Below, piece after piece: positions 50,500 through 61,136 of a stretch of DNA of 64,000 nucleotides. The notes beneath the pieces are model-generated. The model was not told the origin of the DNA. It worked only from the letters and a program-made list of their open reading frames with translations, and made no database searches. The translations under genes were made by a program, and so were the position numbers. How positions within the stretch are numbered: position 1 is the stretch's first letter; every line of letters begins with the position of its first letter. This stretch comes from Galbula dea (lineage: Eukaryota; Chordata; Aves; Piciformes; Galbulidae): NCBI GenBank assembly GCA_013399015.1, contig VWZX01001688.1, positions 3,498,220-3,562,219 on the forward strand, in the 5' to 3' direction.

Positions 50500-50640
50500 T
50501 TCGTGGAGATGGAGGCGTTTGCTGGGCGTTCTGCTGGGACATGAAGAATCTTCCTCATTGAGAGGGCCGCAGCGGGACGCCCGGAGAAGAGGGATCCAAT
50601 TAAGGTGGGGCCCAGCCTTACCCAGAACATCGGATTCATG
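50500..50640. other. Small CpG cluster
   Basis: About nine CpGs occur in 140 bases, in words such as CTTCGTGG, GAGGCGTTT, GGGCGTTC, GCCGCAGCGGGACGCCCGG and CATCGGATT. The flanks are nearly CpG-free. It is too short for a conventional CpG island. It could be an old promoter remnant, an orphan CpG island or the GC-rich end of a degraded element. A 69-codon minus ORF and a 61-codon plus ORF overlap it without recognisable content. Confidence 0.45.
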
Positions 50641-51126
50641 GGAGAGGCAATGAAACTATCGAGCTCTTGCAAAATAATTAAGGAAACTGTTCTTCATATT
50701 AGAGGCTGCCCCTGGCAGAAAAGTAAAAGAAAAGTTCATTTAACAGCACCAGCAAGTGAAGGTTATTTTAGTCTAGTCATGCCAGTGTAAAACTGTAAGC
50801 ATTTTAACTTCGACCTGCTTTAAGAGGCATAAGAACCAAATAGGATCACAACTTCTCATTAAATTATTGCTTAAATTGTTCCTGTTTTCTAGTCTGCAGT
50901 TGCTCAGGCGCCTGAAAATTTGGCACCAGAAACAACTCTCAAGAATATAGCTTTCCACTTATAGAAAGATTATATATGTTCCCTACAGAGAGTCGAACCT
51001 AAAGCTAAGAGCATACTCTATATTGTAATTAGATTGTCATCAGTGCTTGCACTGGGAACTGAAATGGGAAAAAGAATGTCTTTTTTTTTCTTTTTTACTT
51101 TTTTTATTCAAAAAACCCCGGTGAAC
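50641..51126. other. Non-coding DNA, no gene seen
   Basis: AT-rich unique DNA with T runs at 51079-51110. The minus-strand word GGTTCGACTCT near 50992-51002 looks like a T-arm, but no tRNA cloverleaf can be drawn around it. Confidence 0.55.
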
Positions 51127-51172
51127 CATGTGCTTAAAGTTAAGCACATGTTTAAAGTGCTTAAGGAAATAG
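51127..51172. repeat. Palindromic element, GTGCTTAAAGTTAAGCAC family
   Basis: CATGTGCTTA (51127-51136) and TAAGCACATG (51141-51150) are perfect 10-base arms around AAGT. A third related word, TTTAAAGTGCTTAAGG, follows. From memory, GCACATGCTTAAAGTTAAGCACATG is a frequent word in old sauropsid repeats, often next to AAGTCAATGGGA. I therefore group it with the other palindromic copies. Confidence 0.6.
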
Positions 51173-53320
51173 GAAAGGCTTAAGGTATGTCCTTGGAGGG
51201 GCAGAGCTGATAAGACAGATTACAGTTTTACCACAGAACTGACACAAAAATGGATTCAAAACCTCTTTTGAATTAAACCCAGCTATAATACAATCTTTGT
51301 CTACACCAAATATTTCTGGCTTTGTAACCAGCAAAATGGATTTTTATTACATAGTTTTCCACAAAATATGTTAACTGTGCCCTCATACCATTTTTGTTAG
51401 CTCTTCTGAAAACAAATCATAAAGTTGTATTTATGTTATAGATCAAGTAGTGACTTTAAACCACTCCAGGTATAATAACATAACTGATGACTCTTCATTT
51501 TGGAAATCAGGCAGTCAGCTAAGTACAGTTGTGTAACAGCAATTTGGTAAGCCAGAAAATTTGCCCATGTAGACAAACCCACATGACTTTTAGTCCTGGC
51601 ATATAATCCCATAGTGCTGGCAAACAGGGTTTCTGGGGAAAAGGACTGGTTCTTCTCTTTCAGCATTTTACAATGTCTAGCTCAAAAGCTCCTGATCCAT
51701 GGCTGCATGGATTAACTAATATTAATGATTCATTATTAATAACATTATTAATTGGGAAGCTACAGCTAGTCCCAGTAGCCTTGCAGAGCTTTGTACTGGC
51801 ATGCTCCTGAGGGACAGCAGGGATGTGTGAATGGGAAACCACTTACAAAATGAGAGAACAGAGTATCCTAAAAAAACAATGTTAGGGGGACCCACCTATT
51901 CAGGCCAAGCCTGCCTGTCTCACCTACTTGCTCTGCCAAAGCAATAGTGGAATGAGAGTTTAAAGCAGCTGGTGGGGTTGTGATGTCCAAGCTCAGCAGG
52001 GCATTTGGGGGATCTTCAAATGACAGCAGGCACAAGCCCAGCTGCAATATTCCCTAGCCTCTATATGCCAACTGACCCCCACATAAGCAAAGAGCAAGAT
52101 GAAAGCAGTTCGGGAGTGACCACAGCTAGTTATGTGGCAAGGAGAACAAGTAACAGCCTCAGGCAAGAAGTAAGGATCATCATCTACCAGCTCAGCCACA
52201 GACACAACAGAGCATCTGTCCACAACTTGAGTTCCTTTTCTGCCAGTCCTCTCTCCCCTCTACCAACATACACAAAAAGTCATCATCCAAATCAGAGGTT
52301 GTTAGGCAATTTAGCTGCATTTATATCCATACTCAGCACTCTACTGCTTTCTTAAGGGAACAGACTTCCTACTGAAGGGCTGTTGGTTTACATCTATCAT
52401 TCTCTCTTCCAGCATGTACAATGGTAAACACCTGTTCATTTAGCAGCTGATGGAAGACACAATAGCTGTGTAACTGTAAATAGTCAGCAGCTGTAAACGT
52501 TGATGCAAATCATACCTAAATGATTGAAGGAGCTGACAGAGCCTATTATGCATCCTGCAAGCAATGCTGTTCTGCTCTCATGGCATTTCATTTTTCCTGA
52601 GCAGTGACAAGCCTGGTTTTGCTCAAGTTAGGGGATGGAAGTACATTCTTCATTAGATCTAAGAATCTGTAACACCTTATTCCTGTGGTTAAAGTTTTAA
52701 AGTGATCTTTTGATAAGAATTATTGTGCTCTGGCTCCTGTCCCAGCTCAGGTGAGGGCAGAGGCTGAAAGATATATCTGAATTTCCAGTGCTAGACAATC
52801 AGTTGCGGGTGGAAGAGAACGGCAAAGCTGCCTGTTCTAACTGAAAATGACACTGGTTTCCAAAATATCTATGGTAACACCACTTAGCAAAATCATTTTT
52901 AAAAACACAGCAATGCAGGCAAACTACATCTCCCAGGAGTTTTTTGGGCTCAGCACTTACTATGCCAAAACAGGGACCAGCTTTAACTGAAACGCACATA
53001 TATCCTCCCCTCTCATGATGCTTTTCATAGCTAGTAGGAAGTAGTATGGTTCAACAGATAAATCAGTGGAGCAGAGTTCAGGAAGCTTTAGTTGTATCAG
53101 TGCTATTAACTCAAGCTGTGTCCTGCTGCTCAGGAAAAGGCCCTCGGGGTGCTCATGATGTGGGGGACAGGGCAGCACTCACTGGGCACACCATGCTCTC
53201 TGGCTGCCTGACATTTCTCCTAGCAATTTGCCTTCTCTCCTGAAGGCAATACTGGCAGGTTTTTGTACAGATGAAAGTTTTGCTGCTGAGGGTTAAACGT
53301 GTTTTTCAAGCAGTTCCTCT
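51173..53320. other. Non-coding DNA, no gene seen
   Basis: Unique DNA, with AT-rich inverted words (ATTAATGATTCATTATTAAT) at 51721-51740. The 51.99-52.36 kb part is open on both strands (116 codons plus, 76 codons minus) without recognisable domains. Nothing else is called. Confidence 0.6.
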
Positions 53321-53324
53321 GCTG

Positions 53325-53535
53325 TGGCCACGGTTGTTTGTCCCTCTATGCTGGGGCCGCTCGAGCTCACCTCTTCCAAACTCTTCTGCATCAAGGGGAG
53401 AAGCTGCCGCGGCATTGCCAAAATGCACTGGGGACTTCCCACGAAGGGAATATGCAGCATGCTGCTGCAGCTGCTGCACCCAGAGAATCCAGGGTCTATA
53501 GCAGACTATACCGGGAACGGTGGTACCACCCTACC
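53325..53535. other. Small CpG-containing GC-rich block
   Basis: CpGs are clustered here (CCACGGTT, GGCCGCTCGAG, GCCGCGGC, CACGAAGG, ACCGGGAACGG). Three overlapping plus-strand ORFs of 71-99 codons in different frames reflect the composition. It has no recognisable protein or repeat. It lies just upstream of the AT-rich, enhancer-like 53.64-56.23 kb interval. Confidence 0.4.
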
Positions 53536-53639
53536 CTGACTTTCCTTACTTATTCTTCCATAGATGCCCGAACAAGGAATTTATCTGGCCGAGGATGAAC
53601 GCAGACAGGGGGAGGATTTATGCCAGATAAAAGCTACTG

Positions 53640-54260
53640 TAAAAACACAGCCTGAAGGCTTATGTTTACATTAAAAATGCCACTCAAAAGTGTCATAACC
53701 TGATACAGCATGACTACATTGACAAATGTGGTTTCTGAAGACCTGCCCGGTATTTTGTAAACACCTTGCAGAAATTAACTAAATCTAATTTGATAAGAGG
53801 TACAGCTTGAATATGTTTTTACATCATTCATTACTAAGATAACTTAATTATCTTAATAATCTATCATAAAAAGAGATATTTTTATTGCATTATCTGTTTT
53901 TATAAATTGTATTTGAAAGAAACCCCCCATGAAATAGGAAATTACCTTTTTAAGCATACTTCTTTGGCAATGACAGTTAAAATTTTGGGAATTTTACCTT
54001 TTAACCAATGATACAATGTTATATATGACAACACAAAAACATGTAAAACATAATTACTTGCAAAAATATTTTTACACTAAATATTGTTTATTTAAACACT
54101 AATTAATGTAATATGTTATAAATAACTGCATTGTCTAATATCTTTAAGTAGCACATCTTCTTTCTTTCTGTCTTCTACTCCAGTAGTGTCAAATTGCATT
54201 GAAGTCAATTAAGAACTGCTCATTTATTATACACACCTTGTTAAAGCAAGAAGGATAATT
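53640..54260. promoter_or_regulatory. Possible conserved non-coding element, TAAT-rich
   Basis: A very AT-rich but non-repetitive stretch with many TAATTA- and TTAAT-type homeodomain words, for example near 53845-53860 and 54101-54108. It contains the inverted pair TAAGATA (53835-53841) / TATCTTA (53849-53855). It has no ORF of 60 codons or more. The texture is that of developmental-enhancer gene-desert elements, but only alignment can show constraint. Confidence 0.3.
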
Positions 54261-54299
54261 GAATGCCAAGACTCCCTTTCCATGTCCATGATTTAAAGT

Positions 54300-54620
54300 A
54301 ACACGATAGGTAATAAGGATTTTTGAGATTAAATGGCTTATAAATAGATGTACAGGATTTTTTTTTTTAAAGACCCCATTGTAAGAAGGCCCATTTCTTT
54401 GATTTGAACTATTGAAGTGTGCATTAACCTGGGGGGCTGATGTTGCAGGAACAGGGGGATTAAGCCCTCTTTTTGAATTTCTGTAAGTGAAAGGTTTTAT
54501 AGGAGGAGGAGAACGAGGAGGGTGGCAAAGGCAAAAAGACAGCTGGGGAATGAATGATGAGCAGAGCTCTTTGTGCCACCATTTGGTTCTAACAGGGGGA
54601 TTGCTGTGAAATGGTGGCTC
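54300..54620. promoter_or_regulatory. Possible conserved non-coding element
   Basis: Non-repetitive sequence with words such as GGCTTATAAATAG, TTGATTTGAACTATTGAAG, GGGGGATTAAGCCCTC and GGTTTTATAGGAGGAGG. The GATTAAGCC word is a bicoid/OTX-like TAAGCC/GATTA site. I see no open frame. The evidence is only textural. Confidence 0.25.
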
Positions 54621-55560
54621 TTGTTAGTGCAGTAGCAGCATAAAAACATCCCAGCTGTGATCCTTTCTAGTTAAGCAAGGTGATGTAGAAGGACAGAGAA
54701 AAAGAACCTCTAAAACATCTCTCTGGCAACTCTTGCTTTTGATAATTATGAATGCAGAATGAAAAGTAAACTTCTGTCTCTTAGACACGTGTGGTTCAGT
54801 CCACCTGTACTGTGCCAACATCACCAAAAGGACTAAGGGTGAACTATTGAAAAGTGCACTCTGTTGCAACACCTAAACCTGGATTCCATCTAACAACTTT
54901 AAGTTATTAAATAATACCACCTAAGAGATTCTGGAGAGGTACCTTGGACCCCCACAGATAGCCAAACTCATGGCAACAAGTTTGGTTTTACTGGCCTGAA
55001 AAGAAACGTAAAGCCTTATCCATTGTAATGGGGAGAGCTGGATCTGGGCAGGGTTGGTTTCTCTATGCGCACGCATGAGGAAGTCTCCCTTTTTATGGAA
55101 GATCTCCTATTTCCTGTCTTTTGCCAGAAAAGGAGGAGGATTTAAGACATAAAATATAGGCACTCCTCTCACCCTCAGTGCCTATTTTCATGCTAGTCCT
55201 GCACAGGCAAAAATCTGAAGTCAGTTCCACCCCCCCCACACTCCGGAACGTACATATAGATCAGATAAAGTAAGGTTCAGACTACTGAAATTTGCACCCA
55301 TAAATTACAGTTCAGACAAGAAAGCCGTGCCCAAGCCATGCTGAAAAACATCTTAAATGTTCCTTCCTCCTAAGCAAGAGCAGTCTAGTTCATTCAAGGT
55401 GACTCACTGAAATACATATTTAAGGCCAAATGTCATTCCATTGTTATTTATTAGCTGAACACGAAGTCCCCAAACAGAATTGGAAAGCCACAATCCCAAA
55501 TTCGAGGAGTTTGCAATGCACTCACTACAGATCTGTTCTGCTGTTTCTGAGAGAAAATAT
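54621..55560. other. Non-coding DNA, no gene seen
   Basis: Unique sequence with an 82-codon minus-strand ORF (54624-54872) of no recognisable type, and a C run at 55230-55237. Nothing else is visible. Confidence 0.55.
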
Positions 55561-56230
55561 TACTCTAGAGGCTTTAAAATATTAATTCTCAGGTGTAATA
55601 AACAATTCTTGAAGACCAGTTATCGGTTCCACATACCAGCTGTCTGGTGAAGTTAAATATGTTGAATGTTTTCCGAACCAATACGAAGCAATAAGGCTCA
55701 ATTGTGGTTTAATGATTCTCCAAATGCCTTTTTTTGTTCTGTTCCTTTGTCCTGAGGGTTCTTCCTATCACATCGGACCCAACCGAGGGCGGATGATAAA
55801 GTGCATATGTTTGATTGGGAGGCTTGAATAAGAATTCATTCCTAACAGCATTTTGCCCTCAAGGAAATAATGGTATGAAGTAAATAAATAAAAAAGCAAA
55901 CAATTAAGAAACTGCCTCTGTACTATTTCCTTGAAGAAAGCAGAGCTGCCTTTTTTTTTTTTTTTTTGATAAATTAATATTTTATTTTATTTTATTGCTT
56001 TTCCCGTGGGCCTCTTCCCCCAGAAAGCAGTGGGGCAATTTAGGGCAGTTTAGTGTATTAAAGGTTTCAAATGCTGATGCTTAAATGTTTTCAACGAATA
56101 TGTTAATTACAATGGACAAGCCTTTAGCACTCTGCTGAAACAGCAGCCTGAGCAGTGTGTATTTAGCTGATCCTATAAGGTGATGACAGCTCACAAGGAG
56201 TTGAAAAACGCCGATTCCTCAGGAAGATAA
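55560..56230. promoter_or_regulatory. Possible conserved non-coding element
   Basis: Two non-repetitive parts flank a T run and ATTTT pentamers at 55951-55996. The first part (55570-55830) keeps CpGs (ATCGGACCCAACCGAGGGCG) in AT-rich DNA. The second (56000-56230) has AATTAC, TTAATTACAATGG, a SOX-like ACAATGG word and AACGCCGATTCC. No ORF is present. Constraint is an inference from texture. Confidence 0.25.
55951..55996. repeat. Poly-T followed by ATTTT pentamers
   Basis: A 17-base T run (55951-55967), a short gap, then about four ATTTT units (55979-55996). A simple-sequence tract. Confidence 0.9.
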
Positions 56231-56654
56231 ATTTAAACCAACCCCCAAACCTCTGGCAATTTATTCACAAATCCAATTATTTTACAATAGCATTTTAAAT
56301 TTAAGAGATGTGAATTTTTAAAAGCAACAAGAGAACTTGGGCTGGGCTTTGATTTATAAGCATTAAGAAAAACATGAAATAAAATGCAAAAGTCAAAACA
56401 AAAGAAGGTTAGGAGGACAACATTCATATTCTCTACTTGGATGGGTCCCTGCTGCAATGACTTCACATGCTCATCATAATAACTGAATACCAAACAATCA
56501 AGAACTGCAGGGCAAGTCCCTATTATTTCAGAGTAATAATATTTTTTAAAGGTTTGAAGAAGTATATTCATTTCGCAGCTTATCTAGCTAGAGGGCTGCA
56601 GCATAACTATCATGAGCATGCTCACACTAATGTGGACTTTTAGCCTCATTGGGG
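56231..56654. other. Non-coding DNA, no gene seen
   Basis: AT-rich unique DNA. A 112-codon minus-strand ORF (56233-56571) is rich in F, L and K and shows no domain I recognise. It is consistent with chance. Confidence 0.55.
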
Positions 56655-56740
56655 CCCAGATGCCCCACAGCTGGCTGTAGGATTTGAGCATGGACCTTAC
56701 AGGTGTCAGACCTTGTTCACTAGACCCTGACAAACACAGG
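56655..56740 (+). repeat. Possible SINE (MIR-like) 3' part
   Basis: CCCCACAGCTGGCTGTAGGA is followed by TTTGAGCATGGACCTTACAG, then TGTCAGACCTTGTTCACTAG. This parallels a SINE tail of the form CACAGCTAG..GGATTTGAACCTGG..GTCAGACC..CCACTAC. The upstream GAGGAAACTGAGG box is not visible. Confidence 0.35.
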
Positions 56741-59050
56741 GGCAACGACAGGAGCAATCCAGCAATTTTTACAGGACAAAACTCCATTTAATGAGCCCCT
56801 GCTACTGCAGAAGCAGCAGTTGCCCAAGGGTGTGAATACTTTCCAAGTGTATGGTCACTAGGGAGCTGGTGACAATACAGACCAGATCTTTCTTGCATGG
56901 ATCTGCACATCACGGTGTCCCCACACAAATCTCTGGTCCTCGGGAACATTTGCTGGCATTGAGGTAATACCTAGAAGATTTAGTACTATAAACCGTTCTG
57001 GCAGCTTGGTACAGGACTATCGTTCTGCTTAAAGATGTTTCAGGGGCATTATGCTCTTCTTACAAATAGAGTCTTGTATAATAATATGGGCTTGGGGCTT
57101 TTTGGGTTTTGTTTTCTGTTTTCTTTTTTAAAACAAGACAACTTATCTTTTACTACCAGACTATAATATGTCTTAGTGTGTTTAACTTTATGTGGAAACC
57201 TCAGACTTTGGTCATAAGAATGTTAGGTGCAATTCCCTGTTAATTGTAGAAAATGACATATGTGGAAGCCATGAAATTTAAGTTGCTGACATGCACACCA
57301 CAAAAAAAAAGTAAAAAAGGACCTAACCCCTGTTGCTTTCTTTTGGAACATAACTGCATGTAAACACAGCCAGACAAAAGCTCTGTCACATATACAGATA
57401 TCTTTTTGGGTTTTTTCCTTTTCTTCTTTCTTCTCCAGTGTTCATGCACTGAAGTGCTCACAGTTTTCAGTTTTTTGCATTCCTTAATCACATAAGCTAA
57501 ATATTTGCTGTGCCCATACAATGTGGGTCACTGCAGGATCAAGAAGTTAAGGGCCTCGGTTCAGAGCTCTGCTTTGTGAAACCTATGGTTCAGTTAAGTG
57601 ATAGTTTTTTGGCACTCGTTCCAGAGGAGTAATCCTTTGGATTGTGTATTTCCAGGAATACCTCCTTTAACAAACAATCCCACTCCATAAACAAAATGAG
57701 CTGCTTCCTGAGAATGCTGTCCTCAAATGTAAGGACATGTAAATGTGCCTCCAGTCATGGCAACACCTTACTCTGTTACAGCTTTGATGAAATCAGAGAA
57801 TCACCACTGATAAATCCGGCCACAGTGGAAGGCCACAAACTCAAGCTGCTTTGGAAACCCTCCAACTGCTACTGAAACACTGAGATGTTCCACTTCTATA
57901 CACAATACACCATAACATCATCACACTAAGCATTCTCAAGCTCATCCTGGGCTATTTTTTTACTACTAAGATGATCAATAAAGCTACATCTGTCCACCAG
58001 AACCTGCTGGGAAAGGACATGTAGGTGTATGAAGCTGTAAAGCCATCTGTGCTTTGAATAGGTAGTGCTTGCTGCTATCCCAGACAAGCAACTCAGAGAG
58101 CACATGAAAGAAAACCTGTCATAATCCAGGGATGAGGTCCCTGAATACTCTTGCTTCTTCACTAGTGCCCCAACCACACCTCAAATAAAATACTCTTTTC
58201 ATTGTTTCCTCAAACTGGCAATTTCATATATAAGTATATTTATATATTTTATAGAAGTATTCATGAAACCACCAGATGAGGCTCCTAGAGTGAAAATTCT
58301 ATCTTAATTGTTAAACTTAATTTAATTATTGTATCTGTTGACCAAGCAGAACCACATCTAAGGCAGAAATTTCTCATCCTGTTTTCAATAAGGAGCATGT
58401 GATGAGAGAATCACTTGCTCTGCATAGTTTAAAATTCTTTCATACCAATTGCTCCACTTGTTGGGCTCTAGTGGAGGTTTGAAATAGGTGCCATGCTGAT
58501 GGATTTGATTCACACAGATTTCAGACACACATTGTGTGAAACCATTTAGAGTGATTCAACTTTTTTTACTTTTTTTTTTTTTTTTTAATCAACACATCTG
58601 ACTCATTTGGAGTGCTTGTACACAAACTCACACAAAAACCCCTCAAGCAATGACTTACAGTAAAAATGTTTAGGGTATGTGTCAATGACTGTAGAATGGG
58701 TAGCCTTATATTTGTTAAAAGCTATGTGGTGCCTGTGCAACATTTCTGACTAAGAAATACTTATTATCTAAAATATTTGGGGGTATTTTCCTTGGGAAAA
58801 TTTGAAGCATATTGTCATCTCTCTGCCTACAGAAGGGAAATTTTGTCATTCCCACTGATGCTAAAATTAGTTCAGCTGTATATACGAAAGGTGGGAGTCT
58901 TTGTTTAACCAAAGCTCTTCTGAATGTCAGTATCTTTGTTATACATCAGCTTTGATTACGGGCAGCAGAGGCTGGTTCTCAAAAGGTGCTATGCAGAGTT
59001 TGTTAATAAACCAATTTTATCAAGGAAGTTGCCAATGTCCACATGACTGG
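56741..59050. other. Non-coding DNA, no gene seen
   Basis: Unique AT-rich sequence with T runs at 58561-58586 and poly-A at 57301-57310. ORFs up to 93 codons (57240-57521 minus) carry long K/R runs from low-complexity DNA. No gene or repeat is recognised. Confidence 0.6.
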
Positions 59051-59054
59051 GGTA

Positions 59055-59145
59055 AAACCACTGAAGCACAGATTACATGATTTTCTCAAGATCACAAGTA
59101 AATTCAATAGCACAGAGTCTTCCTAACTCCAATCACAACCCCTAT
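59055..59145 (+). repeat. MIR-type SINE fragment
   Basis: AAACCACTGAAGCACAGATT is followed by ACATGATTTTCTCAAGATCA, then CAAGTAAATTCAATAGCACA and GAGTCTTCCTAACTCCAATC. This follows GAAACTGAGGCACAGAGAGG, TTACATGATTTGCTCAAGGTCACA, AGTAAATTAGTGGCAGAGT and CTCCTGACTCC in order, with few gaps. Confidence 0.65.
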
Positions 59146-61050
59146 GGAGCAGTCTATTTCCAATTAAATTTTAGCTGGTAAATTCCAAGTGCAGTTTACA
59201 TATTCCGAACAATATAGTGTCTCCCAAATTCCAGCTAAATATTTTGCCCTACTCAGGGCACATAACTTCTTTCTAAATATCCACACTCTTTTTTTTTGTT
59301 GTAACACAGCACTTAATTAAATTCAGTGTAAGCATCTTATTTTCTGACTGTTGATTTTCCCCACAATAAACATTTCATATTTTTCAGGCTTATAATAAAA
59401 ATCAACAATTATGTTCCTATTTATATTACATCTACCTTATATTGCAATGTTAGTAAGAATGGCAATGGACAAATAGCAACATAAGCACCACAGCTCTAAA
59501 TAGCATATTACTTTGCATAAAAATCTATTATTTATTATTGCCCCAAAACTCCTACACATTAAAATATTTCCTAGTCCAACTGTCCCTACAGAAAACACTG
59601 ATAGAAAAAGCTTAGTTTCTAACTAAGAACGATATGTTACTTTTGTTTTGTCCAAGTACTGTATCTAATACTGAGGCTGTTTAGATCTTAGGTCATGGAA
59701 AGAAAAGAAGATATTAACATATCAATGAAACCCTCTCCTCGGGAGCCGCAGAGCGGGAACAATATTTGCATCTACAGTTTGTTAACAGCACAGGCAAAAC
59801 TGCTAGTGAAAATTCTTAAATTAGGGTTTAATGTGATGCTCTCTGTTTTCAAAAGAGAAACAAAAAGCCACCATAAACCCCATGTGCTCAGAAGTGGCTT
59901 GTTCTGTGTAAATATCACTGTAAATCACCACTGAAGACCTGAACCCCTTTTAGTTAGGTAGACAACTTTTCTTATAACAAATGCATCTAGAACTGTCTTG
60001 CTGCAGTTGGGCTCCCAACAAGGAAAACTATGCAGCTAATAAAAAGTTAAGTTGCTTGAGACACAGCAAATTTATCACATTATTTATCTGAATAAATTAG
60101 TACGTCATATAGTTACAGTAATCACCATATTGAATAAACCTCACTAGAAAAGCAACTTTCCCCTAATGTTGGCTAATCTGATGTTTGGGATATTCAAGGA
60201 TCTTGCAGAAGATTCCATCAATAGCAGATTTGCTTTCTAACTCACCTCTGTTAATAGTGTCTTACACCTTGGAGCTTGAGAAGCTATAATATCTTTTCTT
60301 GCCCTAATGTACCTATGGCTATTTCTGATACACATCTAACTTTTTTCTGGATTTAAGCACATCTTGTGATAACGAGATCCATGGAATATTTATGTAGGAC
60401 TACAAAAAGTGTTTCCTTTGACCATTTTAAACATGTCACTCACCTCCCAGCCACTTTTATTTACAAAGTACATCTAGTTGAAATAAGATTTTACACAGTA
60501 TTCCAGGTGACACATTAGCATTAACGTTCCAGGTGACACATTCAGCATTAACGTTTTATATTTTATTTTCTATCACAGTCTTTATACAGTCTAATCTTTT
60601 AGAAAAGAAATTGAAATCCTGACAGAATGGTGAATGGTGATCCCAATAAACTGTTCTTAATAATGCTTAGGTCTTTTTTTTTTTTTCCACACTTGTAGAG
60701 CTCATCAGAAAAAATAGGCCTTGTATTTGTAACCACATGTCAATAGTATTCACTAACTTTAGTTATATTTAAGGATGATAGAATGAAAACAAATACCAAG
60801 ACGTCAGAGATTTTCACAAAAGGGAACTGTTTTCTGGAGCACCCCATCAGCTTGCTTTCATCTTCCCAAACTTTATTCTCTAAGCAGCAAAACCTGAAGG
60901 GATTTCAGTATTTCTGAAGTTACGGCCACATATTTAACAAAATAAATATGGAATTAGGAGACTGGGCATTGACAGTCTTTTCTGAAGCCCCTTGACTGGG
61001 TGAGTTTATGTAGTGTCAAGAACTTAGCTGAAATTTTAACTTGCAAACTA
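59146..61050. other. Non-coding DNA, no gene seen
   Basis: Very AT-rich unique DNA with no ORF over 79 codons. A tandem duplication at 60501-60553 is listed separately, and a T run lies at 60674-60686. Nothing else is recognised. Confidence 0.6.
60501..60553. repeat. Tandem duplication, 26/27-base unit x2
   Basis: The 26-base unit at 60501-60526 starts TTCCAGGTGACACATT and ends AGCATTAACG. It is repeated immediately at 60527-60553 with a single inserted C. Near identity implies a recent event. Confidence 0.93.
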
Positions 61051-61053
61051 TGT

Positions 61054-61136
61054 GTTCAGGCCCCAATTTTCAAAGTGATGAGCACCCTTAGATTCTACAA
61101 AAGCCACTGTGGACTATAGCACTTCATAAAAGCCAG
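61054..61136. repeat. Decayed repeat, TGAGCACCC family
   Basis: CAGGCCCCAATTTTCAAAGT is followed by GATGAGCACCCTTAGATTCT. From memory, a palindromic sauropsid repeat runs GGCCCAATTTTCAGAGGTGCTGAGCACCC..CCCATTGAAGTCAATGGG and back again. The left flank is well matched here; the right arm is eroded (GCACTTCATAAAAGCCAG). Confidence 0.5.

Noticed and set aside
50985..51015. GGTTCGACTCT on the minus strand, T-arm-like
   Set aside because: No acceptor stem, D arm or anticodon arm can be paired around it, and it does not match mitochondrial tRNAs I compared from memory.
52005..52355. 116-codon ORF, plus strand, with a 76-codon ORF opposite
   Set aside because: No domain, no homologue recognised and no splice or promoter context.
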